Under the pieces are notes generated by a model. It saw only the letters and a program-made list of their open reading frames with translations, made no database searches and was not told the DNA's origin. This document shows positions 52,295-60,716 of a stretch of 64,000 nt of DNA, in pieces. This DNA is from Bog-473 sp963783965 (GTDB taxonomy: Bacteria > Actinomycetota > Acidimicrobiia > Acidimicrobiales > RAAP-2). Both the position numbers and the translations under genes were made by a program. The stretch is taken from positions 372,001-436,000 of the forward strand of contig CAWAPQ010000003.1 of assembly GCA_963783965.1 (NCBI GenBank), in the 5' to 3' direction. Positions within the stretch are counted from its first letter, which is position 1; every line of letters begins with the position of its first letter.

Positions 52295-53728
52295 TCAGAT
52301 GAACTGCGTCGTGAGTTCCGCGACTTCGTCGAAGTTCTTCTTGATGTCGGGCAAGGTCTGGCTGCCGTCGCGGTAAGCCTGTTTTGACATGTCCTTATCT
52401 CCGAAGCAAAGCCGCCCGGAGTCGCTATCTAAGACGTCGGCAACCAACAGAGCGCCGGTCTCGTGGTCGAAGCCGCATTCCATCTTGAAGTCGAAATACG
52501 TGCCGCCGAGCCTCGCCCACGCGTGCTCGACTATCTCGAATGTCCGGACGGTGAGGTCGCGAATTTGTTCAAGGAGCTCAGCGGTGAGCATTGTATAGCG
52601 ACTCTGCGACAACGACTCCTCGCTGATGAGGTCTCCGGCGTGGACGTCGCCGAGCTGAAGAGCCGCCTTCGTGTTGGGCACGAAACGCCGTACCACGTCG
52701 CGGCCGAAGTCGAATTCAAGGAGCGGATCATGGTTCGCGTCATTCTTCTCGAACACCTCGAAGACGAGATCGGCAAAGACGGTTCCGTCGGCGATGTCGG
52801 CATTCCGGTCCAGAAAGCTGCCAGTCGCGAGCCGTCGAGCCACGAATTCGAGAGGGATCATCTCGACCTTCCGCGCGCGAAAGGTGACTGTATCGAGCCG
52901 CTCGACAAAATGAGTCGGCACTCGATTGTTGTCGAGCAGTCGAAAGACATTGCAGGTCGTCGTTGTAGACGACGCTGCCTTGCCCTCGATGACATCGTGC
53001 TTCGCACCGTCACCCGCCGTGATGTCGTCCTTGCTCCGGATCAATACGGTGCCGTCGCCGGCGTCGATGATGATCTTCGTCTTGCCTTCGATGGCCTGCA
53101 TGAGCCTCTCCTTCTCTCGGGTCAGAACGGTCGACCTCATGTCGGGGATCGTCGTCAGCCGATCGGGGCGCACCGAGCGGATCCGGTCGATCTCATCCAC
53201 GCCGGCGCGAAGTCGCCGTCGGGTGCGGTTCAGCCGTGACCGCACCGTGCCGACCGGGATGTTGAGCGCATTCGCAATCTCCTCGTAGGTGAGCGCCTCC
53301 CACGCGTGGAGCAGCAACACATCGCGTTCGCCAGGCGGGAGCTCGTCGAGCAGTTTCGCCATCGCTCGCACCTGAAGTTGAGCGTCGATGACGTTCGCCA
53401 GTTCGTCGACGTAATCGTCCGGCTCGCTCTGTGCGACGAGGCGGTCCAACATCCTGAGTTCCCCGGCCCGACGCCGAAAGTGCTTCCGCATCAGGTTGGA
53501 CGCGATTCCGTACAGCCAAGGCAGCGCCGCCGAGAATTCCGAGGCGTAGCGGTGACGGGCTTCGAACGCAGCGAGAAATACGTCAGCCAGCAGGTCGGTC
53601 GCATAGTCCGGACCAATCCGACGCGAGAGATACCGGAAGACCGTCTCAGCGTGCCGATCGAATATCTCGCCGAACCGAGCAGGTTCGTCCAGCGATTCGA
53701 TTATGAGTTCAGCATCCGATCGGTCCAT
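52295..53728 (-). CDS. ECF sigma factor fused to a SAICAR synthetase (PurC-like) domain
   Basis: From ATG 53728 the first about 174 residues are an ECF sigma factor: sigma2 FDRHAETVFRYLSRRIGP and LPWLYGIASNLMRKHFRRR; sigma4 LPPGERDVLLLHAWEALTYE and GTVRSRLNRTRRRLR. After a linker (VDEIDRIRSVRPDRLTTIPD) a complete PurC domain of about 268 residues follows: EGKTKIIIDAGDG, SKDDITAGDGAKHDVIEGKA, RLATGSFLDRNADI. There is no stop between. The internal ATG 53101 has AAGGAGAGG upstream, so separate PurC synthesis is possible. Confidence 0.85.
   Translation of the reverse strand: MDRSDAELIIESLDEPARFGEIFDRHAETVFRYLSRRIGPDYATDLLADVFLAAFEARHRYASEFSAALPWLYGIASNLMRKHFRRRAGELRMLDRLVAQSEPDDYVDELANVIDAQLQVRAMAKLLDELPPGERDVLLLHAWEALTYEEIANALNIPVGTVRSRLNRTRRRLRAGVDEIDRIRSVRPDRLTTIPDMRSTVLTREKERLMQAIEGKTKIIIDAGDGTVLIRSKDDITAGDGAKHDVIEGKAASSTTTTCNVFRLLDNNRVPTHFVERLDTVTFRARKVEMIPLEFVARRLATGSFLDRNADIADGTVFADLVFEVFEKNDANHDPLLEFDFGRDVVRRFVPNTKAALQLGDVHAGDLISEESLSQSRYTMLTAELLEQIRDLTVRTFEIVEHAWARLGGTYFDFKMECGFDHETGALLVADVLDSDSGRLCFGDKDMSKQAYRDGSQTLPDIKKNFDEVAELTTQFI
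53099..53113 (-). promoter_or_regulatory. internal Shine-Dalgarno and ATG for the PurC-like domain
   Basis: On the minus strand AAGGAGAGGCTCATG places a near-perfect Shine-Dalgarno sequence before an in-frame ATG just at the start of the PurC domain. Confidence 0.65.
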
Positions 53729-53841
53729 CACACTTATCCTTACCGTCAAACCCGACTTCGGTTCGCGGCATCGTGCCTCGGCCCACCCACGTGATCGACC
53801 CGACCCGGGGGCCGGGTTCTCTCCCTGCACGTGTCAGCCCT

Positions 53842-54339
53842 TCACGCGGGCGTGCCGGCGAGGACCGCTTCGATCTGCGAGAAGACATTGCGCATGCCTT
53901 CTTCGATCCCCATGGCGAGCACCTCCTCCATGCCCGCCTGCGAGTCGAAGTGAGTGCGGATTGCCATGACCGCACCCCCGCCGTCCCGCTCGTCGATGGT
54001 GATGATCATGGCCGTCATCGCGTTCCCGTCGTTCGGGCGGCCGTCGTCGTCGACGTCGGCATCCCGCAGCTCCAGGTGGCGGGGCGGGTCGGCGGCGATG
54101 ACCTCCCACGTGCTGTCGTGGCGCTCGCCCTCGGGCCCTGTCATGAAGAAGCTGATCCGCCCGCCGGCCCGCAGGTCGTGGTCGACCACGGACGCGGGGT
54201 AGCCAGGGGGCCCCCACCACTGCTCGAACTGGCGGGGGTTTGCCCACAGCTGCCATGTCCGTTCGACGGTGGCATCGAGGTCGGCCGTGACCGTCATGGT
54301 CAGGGATTCGGGGTCCTTCTCGACGCTGGTCACGCTCAT
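53842..54339 (-). CDS. SRPBCC/AHSA1 domain protein
   Basis: A 165-residue START-like protein: MTVTADLDATVERTWQLWAN, QFEQWWGPPGYPASVVDHDL and RAGGRISFFMTGPEGE are typical of AHSA1 proteins that pair with ArsR regulators. The C-terminal GMEEVLAMGIEEGMRN completes the fold. It overlaps the ArsR gene's stop and is therefore in the same operon. Role in ligand binding or detoxification is presumed. Confidence 0.9.
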   Translation of the reverse strand: MSVTSVEKDPESLTMTVTADLDATVERTWQLWANPRQFEQWWGPPGYPASVVDHDLRAGGRISFFMTGPEGERHDSTWEVIAADPPRHLELRDADVDDDGRPNDGNAMTAMIITIDERDGGGAVMAIRTHFDSQAGMEEVLAMGIEEGMRNVFSQIEAVLAGTPA

Positions 54340-54692
54340 CGCTTGCCTCCAGTAGTTCGCTTCTCGGTTGCCAGAAGGTCGTCGATCCGGTCCACCCGCG
54401 CCCGCCATAGCTCTTCGATGCCGTCTAGGAGCACCCGGGCGCTCTGGACGGTGTCGACGTCGGTCCGCACGAGCCGCTCGCGCCCCCGGCGCTCCTTTGT
54501 GATGAGCCCGGCACCTTCGAGCACGGCGACGTGCTTCTGCACGGCGGCGAAGCTCATCGGGTAGCGCTTCGCCAACGCCGACACGCTGTAGCTGCCCTCG
54601 ACGGCGAGGGCGAGGATGTCGCGCCGAGTGCCGTCAGCAAGGGCGTGAAAGATGCGGTCTACGCCAGCGTCGGATGTCTGATCTACAACCAT
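54336..54692 (-). CDS. ArsR family transcriptional regulator
   Basis: A 118-residue winged-helix regulator: RIFHALADGTRRDILALAVE, RYPMSFAAVQKHVAVLEGAG and RRGRERLVRTDVDTV. No metal-binding ELCVCDL motif is seen, so it belongs to the group pairing with AHSA1 proteins rather than metal sensing. Start at ATG 54692, inside a palindrome; TAATAT lies 8 nt upstream, indicating a leaderless transcript. Confidence 0.92.
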   Translation of the reverse strand: MVVDQTSDAGVDRIFHALADGTRRDILALAVEGSYSVSALAKRYPMSFAAVQKHVAVLEGAGLITKERRGRERLVRTDVDTVQSARVLLDGIEELWRARVDRIDDLLATEKRTTGGKR

Positions 54693-54702
54693 CTGGTTGC
54701 AT
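54685..54702. promoter_or_regulatory. candidate ArsR operator over the start codon
   Basis: TACAACCA and TGGTTGCA surround a 2-bp centre (7 of 8 matches; the CAACCA/TGGTTG core is perfect) and cover the ArsR ATG. The -10-like TAATAT (minus strand, 54701-54706) abuts it. Confidence 0.6.
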
Positions 54703-54908
54703 ATTAGCGAAGAACGATCGAGCGCACAAGATCTCGGTACGGATCGTGAACGGCGCAGCAGGTTGACCAGAGGACGCTCGCCGCGGACCGCCGGCCGCCG
54801 GCGAGCTGGTCTCGACCACACAATGATCGGGGTCGCGCCAGGCCGGCGAAAGGGGCAGTTCGGCTCTTCGCCGACACCGGTGTCGCGCTGGGCCTCGGCG
54901 TGCAATCG

Positions 54909-55910
54909 TCAGAGGAAAGTCAGGCGGGCCGCTTCCGTCTTGCCTTGGGCGAAACCTGCGCGGGCGGAGGGAACGCGGGTGGCCAGATCCATCTGGTTCG
55001 TGCCCATGGCGCCTCGGGAATCCGGGTCCGGAGTGATCATCTCGACATGGCTGCCCTGACTGCGTAGGGCCTCGACCTGGCTTGCCAGGTCAGTGCCCCA
55101 TTCCGGCTCTCTGCGCAGGCCTTCGAACTGTCCTTCTGGCAGCGACTCACCCCGTCCGCCCAGCGGCGAAAGCACGACGACGTTCGCATAACCCGAAGCG
55201 AGGTCGGCATTGTTGGTCGAGCGCACGCCGCCTGAGATGTAGTGAGTGCCATTGGCGCTGACGGTGGGGGCCGAACCCGGCAGCGCGGTGCTCGCAGTGA
55301 CCGCGTCGACAAGCTCGACTCCGGCATCGCGGTCGAGCACAGCCAACTCACCGGTATGCGCGTCGACGGCAACGACGATCATCGGCCGGTCCGGCCATTC
55401 GAGGCGAGGCAACCGGGCGGCGACCATGGCGCGCCGCTGTCCCGCCCCGGGTCCCAGTACGGCGTCGCTCTCCAATCCGAACGCGCCCATCGCAAGCTGT
55501 AAATCGGCTGCCGAGGTAGCGGCGGCGCCAATGGCCCTCATCCGCTCAAATACCGTGGCCATCGGCAGGGACGGCGGCTGGTCCCGGTTCTGTCCGACCG
55601 CTCGCACCGTGGGGGACAGCACCGAGGCAAACAATTCGGCCGGCGGTATGCCGCTGCGCACCTGCGCGGCCGCGGTGGCACCAGACGAGGTACCGATCAC
55701 CAAATCGGCGGCATCTGTCATGTCGAGACCAGCCTCGGCGAGGCCTGCGATGATTCCGATTATCCAGGCATTCCCGGCAGCCCCACCACCACCGAGAACC
55801 AGAGCAATGTTGTGATCCGCCTGCGGGTGCGACGTACGACGCGCTGACTCAGACGTGATGGATTGGGATTTGCTCCCAGTCGACGGAAGCGATTCGTGAA
55901 ACTGAGACAT
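54909..55910 (-). CDS. patatin-like phospholipase with altered catalytic Asp
   Basis: A 333-residue patatin-fold protein. The oxyanion motif LGGGGAAGNAW and the nucleophile elbow VIGTSSGATAAA (Ser75) are present. The second catalytic residue, normally Asp in the DGG motif, is replaced by Ser in HYISGGVRSTNNADLASG (Ser226). It may therefore be inactive or use a different residue. An N-terminal extension of about 35 polar residues precedes the domain. Confidence 0.85.
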   Translation of the reverse strand: MSQFHESLPSTGSKSQSITSESARRTSHPQADHNIALVLGGGGAAGNAWIIGIIAGLAEAGLDMTDAADLVIGTSSGATAAAQVRSGIPPAELFASVLSPTVRAVGQNRDQPPSLPMATVFERMRAIGAAATSAADLQLAMGAFGLESDAVLGPGAGQRRAMVAARLPRLEWPDRPMIVVAVDAHTGELAVLDRDAGVELVDAVTASTALPGSAPTVSANGTHYISGGVRSTNNADLASGYANVVVLSPLGGRGESLPEGQFEGLRREPEWGTDLASQVEALRSQGSHVEMITPDPDSRGAMGTNQMDLATRVPSARAGFAQGKTEAARLTFL

Positions 55911-56141
55911 GTTTGGTCCCTTTCAGGGCATCCGAGATGCGGGCGCCCGAGGACCGACGACGAAGCTCTAGCGGCTCCAGCGTGACGGGGTGAGCACCCG
56001 ACTGTGAACGAAACGAATCGGACTCACCTCCTTAGGTTGTGCGCTCTGTCAGCGCTCCCAAATCAACGAGTTTGGAGAGTAGACGGGCAGGAACTCCGCC
56101 GTCAACGAAGTGAGTCGGGACTCTTCCCACAATTGTCGCAT

Positions 56142-56175
56142 GTTGGCGCCCGTCCCGGCGAACTGCGGCACCCTC
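56142..56175. repeat. dispersed repeat copy (l)
   Basis: GCGCCCGTCCCGGCGAACTG followed by CGGCACCCTC lies immediately downstream of the methionine aminopeptidase stop. Confidence 0.55.
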
Positions 56176-56914
56176 AAGCGGTGAGAACGAGAGGTCCTTC
56201 CTTCGTGACCACCATCGAATGCTCGAACTGGGCGACGAGACTCCCATCAGCGGTACGAAGCGTCCATCCGTCTTCGTCGTCGATGACGTGATCTGCGGAA
56301 ACTGACAAGAAGGGCTCAACGGCCAGCACCAAACCTTCGCGAAGTACCGTTCGCTGTCCGTTATCGATGCTCGGTACGGATGGGGCTTCGTGAAGTCCGC
56401 GACCAATGCCATGACCATTGAGATTGGCGATCACACGAAAACCATGGCGGCGTGCTCGCCTTTGCACTGCTCGCCCCAGGTCACGTAGTCGAGCACCCGG
56501 TTGGGCGGCGTTCATCGCGTCACGCTGAGCCAGCCTTGTCGCGTCCAAGAGCCGAGAAGCCACCGGGGACACACGTCCGACGCCAACACTCACGCCGGTA
56601 TCCGAGAAGTAGCCGTCCAGCTCAGCCGACACATCGAGGTTGACCAGGTCACCATCGCGAAGTTGCCGCTTGAGCGATGGGATGCCATGGGCGGCTTCGT
56701 CATTCACGCTGATGCACGTCGAGCCGGGGAAGCGGTAGGTCACGCGAGGCGCGGAACGAGCCCCGTGTTTGCGGAAGACCTGTCTGCCCACGGCATCGAG
56801 CTCTCCAGTCGTCACACCCGGCGAGACGGCATCCATCATGGCCTGGCGAGCTTCTGCGACGACTCGGCCTGCACGGATCAGCGCGTCGAGCTCCTCCTGG
56901 CTGTCAATAGTCAC
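56174..56914 (-). CDS. map: methionine aminopeptidase, type I
   Basis: A 246-residue MetAP that removes the initiator methionine from nascent chains. All metal ligands are present: Asp94 (LVNLDVSAELDG), Asp105 (FSDTG), His168 (NGHGIGRGLHE), Glu200 (LAVEPFL) and a C-terminal Glu (QFEHSMVV); His76 is the usual substrate-side residue. There is no N-terminal zinc finger or signal. It lies away from the ribosomal genes and may be an additional copy. Confidence 0.9.
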   Translation of the reverse strand: MTIDSQEELDALIRAGRVVAEARQAMMDAVSPGVTTGELDAVGRQVFRKHGARSAPRVTYRFPGSTCISVNDEAAHGIPSLKRQLRDGDLVNLDVSAELDGYFSDTGVSVGVGRVSPVASRLLDATRLAQRDAMNAAQPGARLRDLGRAVQRRARRHGFRVIANLNGHGIGRGLHEAPSVPSIDNGQRTVLREGLVLAVEPFLSVSADHVIDDEDGWTLRTADGSLVAQFEHSMVVTKEGPLVLTA

Positions 56915-56969
56915 GTGCTGATCTTACGGCCGAAGGTGCTCTATGGGGTATCCCCATGGTGCGGCCTCG

Positions 56970-56999
56970 TGACACCCCTTCCCGGCGTGCTGAGTCACC
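56970..56999. repeat. dispersed repeat copy (g)
   Basis: TGACACCCCTTCCCGGCGTG followed by CTGAGTCACC lies between two minus-strand genes. Confidence 0.5.
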
Positions 57000-57441
57000 C
57001 TCCATGCGGGCAGGCAGAGGTCGTGCCCACTGTTGCGAGATCGCTTGTGGTTGAGCGACCGCCGACAAGGTCGTTGTAGAACCTCAAGGCTGCTCTATGC
57101 GCTGCTGCGTTGGGCGCGGCATTGACTTCAGTCGCTACCAGTTGCGGATTCGGCTCGGGCGCCGAGAACCAGCTGATGCCCGCGCAGTAAAACCCGGCAT
57201 CGGGCACCCGATGCTTCACCGGCACGATATTGAGGGTGAAGTGGCCGCCAATCGCGCTATATCCAGGACTCCCGCTGAACCATTCCGCGTACATCCCGGC
57301 GGTGGCGACAATTAGTGCCATGACCACGACGGCAGCGAGAGCGGCCCACGCGAGGGCCTTCCCCAAGCTCGACAGCCGGTCCCCGTGGACCGGCCGCACC
57401 GGACGGATCGATGTTGTTGTAATCACAACAACCACCCCCAA
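56995..57441 (-). CDS. hypothetical membrane-anchored protein
   Basis: A 148-residue protein with one membrane helix (ALAWAALAAVVVMALIVATA) and an extracellular domain of about 90 residues containing SPGYSAIGGHFTLNIVPVKH, two cysteines and a tail ending ACPHGG. No family recognised. Confidence 0.55.
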   Translation of the reverse strand: MGVVVVITTTSIRPVRPVHGDRLSSLGKALAWAALAAVVVMALIVATAGMYAEWFSGSPGYSAIGGHFTLNIVPVKHRVPDAGFYCAGISWFSAPEPNPQLVATEVNAAPNAAAHRAALRFYNDLVGGRSTTSDLATVGTTSACPHGG

Positions 57442-57499
57442 AATGTTGCTGTCCTCAGCTTTGACGCTAGCCGTCTTGACGACCAGGGAGGCGTCTGGC

Positions 57500-57557
57500 G
57501 GGGTGCCCTATTCCTGCCGCAGGTGGCACCCCATCCCCCGTACGGGGCGTGATCACC
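57500..57557. repeat. dispersed repeat copy (h), with inverted arms
   Basis: GGGGTGCC and GGCACCCC form an inverted pair, and GGTGGCACCCCATCCCCCGT continues into ACGGGGCG, giving a full-length copy between two genes. Confidence 0.6.
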
Positions 57558-57595
57558 GAACGTGGGACGCCCCCCGGGGGGGCGAGATACCGCAG

Positions 57596-57851
57596 CTAGT
57601 TCTCGTCTGAATCTCTGCGTAATTCTGATTGTTCCTCGGCCCAATCGTCTCCAAGAGGTTGTGCATTGTTGCGAGGGGGTGGAGGGCTGGGGACCTGGTA
57701 GCGGGACCGCCGCTTGATCCGTCCGTTCCTGAGCCTTGCCCGCATGTCCCCGAAGAGGACCAAAGCGATAAAACCCGACGATGACAGCCAGGATTACCCA
57801 ACCGACCCAACTGCCACCGGTATCGGAAACGGCGATGAGAATGGCCCGCAC
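57596..57851 (-). CDS. small membrane protein (frameshifted)
   Basis: From GTG 57851 the protein begins MRAILIAVSDTGGSWVGWVI, and the membrane helix continues in a different frame as IALVLFGDMRARLRNGRIKR, ending in DDWAEEQSELRRDSDEN. One extra T in the run near 57775 separates the halves; correction gives about 84 residues with one membrane helix, a basic stop-transfer segment and an acidic tail. Confidence 0.6.
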
Positions 57852-58230
57852 GTGAGCTCCATCCGCAAAAACGTTAACGCCAGGCTAGGACAGTCCAAGG
57901 ACATGGGTTGTCTCAGTCCCGGCGTGCGGGGCAGTCTGACGGGATCCCGGGGCAATGAGCAAAGCCTGGATTCCCATATGCTGGAAGTGGCCGACCCCAC
58001 GTTTCTCCAGACCGAGACAGAGCAGCACCGGAAGGGATTATGCGGCGAAGACTCCGGCGGTTTCGGTCCTAACGCTAGGGACCCGGCTTACGTGGACACC
58101 TAGATCCGAGGTTGCAGCTGTCGCCCCTCCCATCGCTGAATTCTTGCTGCGAGGATCCGAGAAGACAAGGCAAGATACCGATGTGAGCTTCGATCAGTAC
58201 GCGCCATACGGGCCCGTTGTTGAGTCCAGC
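57852..58230. other. intergenic region with a repeat copy
   Basis: Apart from the repeat at 57910-57940 there is no clear gene. GTG 58183 is in frame with the next gene and could extend it by 16 residues. Confidence 0.45.
57910..57940. repeat. dispersed repeat copy (i)
   Basis: TCTCAGTCCCGGCGTGCGGG followed by GCAGTCTGAC is a good copy of the core. Confidence 0.6.
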
Positions 58231-59013
58231 ATGCGAGTCGTGACCTGGAATGTCTGGGGTCGCTATGGCCGGTGGCAAGAGCGACAGGCGGCGATCGAAG
58301 AGTCGCTCGCCGCAGCGGATCCCGACATCGTCTGCCTGGTCGAGTCCTGGTCGAGCGCTGAAACGACACAAGCTGGACGCATTGCCCAGCGGCTGGGCGT
58401 GAATCATCACGTATTCGCAGGAGACTGGGAACAGGACGATTGGATTTCTGGGATTGGTCTGGTCTCCCGCTGGCCGCTGGCCATCGTCGAAAGCCGCAAG
58501 CTCCGAGGAGAGGGCGATTCGGGAGTTGGAGAAGTACTGGCGGTGACCGTTGAAGGGGACAGGGGGCCTATTCAGTTCTTCGCCGTGATGCTGGACTACC
58601 CACTCAGTGCGAGCGGCGTGCGACAGTCGCAAGTGCACCAGCTGGCTCAGTTCATTTCCACCGCCACTCACCGGCGCCACCCGATAGTGGTATGCGGTGA
58701 CTTCAATGCCGGACCCGACTCCGACGAAATCCGCATCCTCACCGGACGTAGCGCCACGGCGGTTCCGGGTCTGGTGTTCTACGACGCTTGGGAAGTTGCC
58801 GGCGACGGAACAGCCGGCATCACCTGGTCCAACCGCAATCCCTTGGCGGCTGTCGCACTGTATCCCGATCGCCGGTTCGACTATGTCCTGTCAGCATGGC
58901 CGCGGCTTGGTGGGGTCGGACACCCGACACATTGCGAGCTGCTCGGTGTCGTGCCGGGTGACCAGGTGCAACTCTCCGATCACTATGGAGTACTAGCCGA
59001 CCTTCGGTACTGA
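58231..59013 (+). CDS. endonuclease/exonuclease/phosphatase family protein
   Basis: A 260-residue EEP-fold phosphoesterase. RVVTWNVWGRYGRWQERQAA holds the first metal-binding Asn, DIVCLVESWS the Glu, IVVCGDFNAGPDSDEIRIL the Asp-Asn, and VQLSDHYGVLADL the catalytic Asp-His. It has no signal peptide. It may act on nucleic acids or on small phosphodiesters. ATG 58231 is chosen; GTG 58183 is in frame. Confidence 0.87.
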   Translation: MRVVTWNVWGRYGRWQERQAAIEESLAAADPDIVCLVESWSSAETTQAGRIAQRLGVNHHVFAGDWEQDDWISGIGLVSRWPLAIVESRKLRGEGDSGVGEVLAVTVEGDRGPIQFFAVMLDYPLSASGVRQSQVHQLAQFISTATHRRHPIVVCGDFNAGPDSDEIRILTGRSATAVPGLVFYDAWEVAGDGTAGITWSNRNPLAAVALYPDRRFDYVLSAWPRLGGVGHPTHCELLGVVPGDQVQLSDHYGVLADLRY

Positions 59014-59041
59014 GTCCGCTCACGTCACTCCGCCGCATCAC

Positions 59042-59068
59042 CCTCCCGACGAAAGGGGGGCACCCCTC
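59042..59068. repeat. dispersed repeat copy (x)
   Basis: CCTCCCGACGAAAGGGGGGC followed by ACCCCTC closely resembles the copy at 44.1 kb. Confidence 0.5.
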
Positions 59069-59070
59069 GC

Positions 59071-59823
59071 TCAAGCGAGCAGTGAGAGCCACGTTGGGTT
59101 CTGCTCGACGCCGAGAGACGCGTGATCACCGGGAAGCTCGCGCTGAACCACAGCACGGTAGTAGTTCCGACCCTCGGGATCGTCTGTCAAAACCACGACG
59201 CCGTCGCCGGTCGATGGGCAACCGATGACGAAGTTGTTCGCATCGTCGTTCAGCCCCCATTGCCATCCGTAAATGGGCGGACCGAGTTCGATGCCCCAAC
59301 CTGCGCTCCAGGCGAGCTCGTCGTCAATGTGCCAGAGCGGCTGCCAACGCGCATCGTCGAGCCGGAGAACGTGGGCTAAGAAGAGCCCGTAGTCGGCAGC
59401 TGTGGTGAAAAGCGGTCGGTAGCCGTGGAAGCCGGGTTCCGGATCGGCGAGACGGCTGTGATCCATGCGGAGCGGTCCGAAGACCCGATCTCTGGCCAGT
59501 GTGGCGATCGGCACACCCATGCGTCGTTGAAGGTGTTCTTGGAGCAGGACGAAGCCTTCGCCGGAGTAGCCCCAGCGCTGACCGGGTGGGCGTATTGGCT
59601 TGAGTGCTTGTCCACCTGGGCGCCAGTTCGGAAGCCCAGTGGTATGAGTGAGCACGTGGCGTACCGAGATGTCGCCGAGGGCGGACTCATCAAGATCCTC
59701 GATGAACTCGAGCGCCAGGTGCGCGATGACCTGCTTCACGAGCGATGCCGCGTTCATCACGGCCACATCGCCATCGACCCTAACGAGTGTCCAGTTGCGT
59801 ACAACGGCGACCGACCTGCGCAT
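59071..59823 (-). CDS. serine beta-lactamase-like hydrolase
   Basis: A 250-residue class-C-beta-lactamase-related protein. The SxxK motif is SLVK (27-30), followed by VRHVLTHTTGLPNW and the YSGEGFVLLQ motif in the position of Tyr-x-Asn. No signal peptide is visible and the nucleophile sits close to the N-terminus, so the protein seems cytosolic and compact. Esterase or peptidase activity is more likely than antibiotic resistance. Confidence 0.85.
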   Translation of the reverse strand: MRRSVAVVRNWTLVRVDGDVAVMNAASLVKQVIAHLALEFIEDLDESALGDISVRHVLTHTTGLPNWRPGGQALKPIRPPGQRWGYSGEGFVLLQEHLQRRMGVPIATLARDRVFGPLRMDHSRLADPEPGFHGYRPLFTTAADYGLFLAHVLRLDDARWQPLWHIDDELAWSAGWGIELGPPIYGWQWGLNDDANNFVIGCPSTGDGVVVLTDDPEGRNYYRAVVQRELPGDHASLGVEQNPTWLSLLA

Positions 59824-59944
59824 GCCCCCTTCAGGCTACGCCCACGACCGCCCTCGTGTCGGCGAACCGGGATACCCCCGTGATGACTAACCCAGTAGTG
59901 ACTTCTAACGGTTAGCTTCTCTCGCACGGATCGAGAGGAGCGCC

Positions 59945-60619
59945 TTGTTGAAGGTCGTCGTGGCGGAAATACTCCCGCTGGCATTAGTCGTGACCATCTC
60001 TCCGATCAACATCATTCCCGTCATCCTCCTGCTCTTTACGAAGCGGCCCCTGGTCAATGCGTCATTGTTCGTCGCCGGGTTCGTTGCAGGCGTGGCTGGC
60101 GTGCTGGTTGCGTGCATCGCAATCGCAGAAGCGGTCGATCTTTCCCCAAGCTCTGGACATTCGACCTGGGTGGCATGGCTAAAGCTGGTGCTCGGCGTGT
60201 ACTTGGTGCTGGCGGCAGTGCAAAAGTTCCGTGGTCGGCCCAGAGATGGGAGGGGAGGAACCATGCCGAAGTGGATGGACGGGATCGCCGCGTCTCGGCC
60301 GAGGAAGTCATTAGCCGCTGGTCTGGCGCTCGGTGCCGCTAATCCTAAGAACGTGGTCGTGGGGCTCGCCGCCGCCGCGACCATTGCATCATTCACGCTC
60401 TCACATGGTCAAGCGGTTGCAGCGATCGCAATTTACCTTTTGGTCGCTGTATTGGGGATCGCAGCTCCGATTCTGGTGACGGTTTTCCTCGGAGATCGGT
60501 CGCGTGACGTCCTTGACGGGTGGAAGGCCTGGCTCGGCCAGAACAACGCAACAGTCATGTCCGTTCTATTTTTGATCTTTGGGGTGGTCCTGATGGCCCA
60601 GGCCATCGGAGCGTCGTAG
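59945..60619 (+). CDS. GAP family transporter (peptidoglycolipid-addressing protein)
   Basis: A 224-residue membrane protein with six predicted helices and an internal repeat: LPLALVVTISPINIIPVILL in the first half and GLALGAANPKNVVVGLAAAA in the second. This matches the GAP/LysE-like family implicated in export of glycolipids and other metabolites. The TTG start has GAGAGGAG upstream. It is divergent from the beta-lactamase-like gene. Confidence 0.87.
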   Translation: MLKVVVAEILPLALVVTISPINIIPVILLLFTKRPLVNASLFVAGFVAGVAGVLVACIAIAEAVDLSPSSGHSTWVAWLKLVLGVYLVLAAVQKFRGRPRDGRGGTMPKWMDGIAASRPRKSLAAGLALGAANPKNVVVGLAAAATIASFTLSHGQAVAAIAIYLLVAVLGIAAPILVTVFLGDRSRDVLDGWKAWLGQNNATVMSVLFLIFGVVLMAQAIGAS

Positions 60620-60641
60620 CTCTAGCCCGAAAGTGCGAGAT

Positions 60642-60675
60642 GGTGGCACTGTCTCGGCGTACGAGGGCAGGCGTG
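60642..60675. repeat. dispersed repeat copy (b)
   Basis: GGTGGCACTGTCTCGGCGTA followed by CGAGGGCAGGCGTG is a full-length copy in the gap between convergent genes. Confidence 0.6.
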
Positions 60676-60716
60676 AGTAGGCCATCTGGTGCTGCATTGG
60701 ACGAGGTAGGTCGATT

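Noticed and set aside
52295..53728. The sigma-PurC joint as a simple readthrough between overlapping genes
   Set aside because: Not fully rejected, but no stop codon lies in the sigma frame and the linker reads as protein. A TGA in another frame near the linker leaves open a lost overlap caused by an indel, so it is kept as a fusion with a check proposed.
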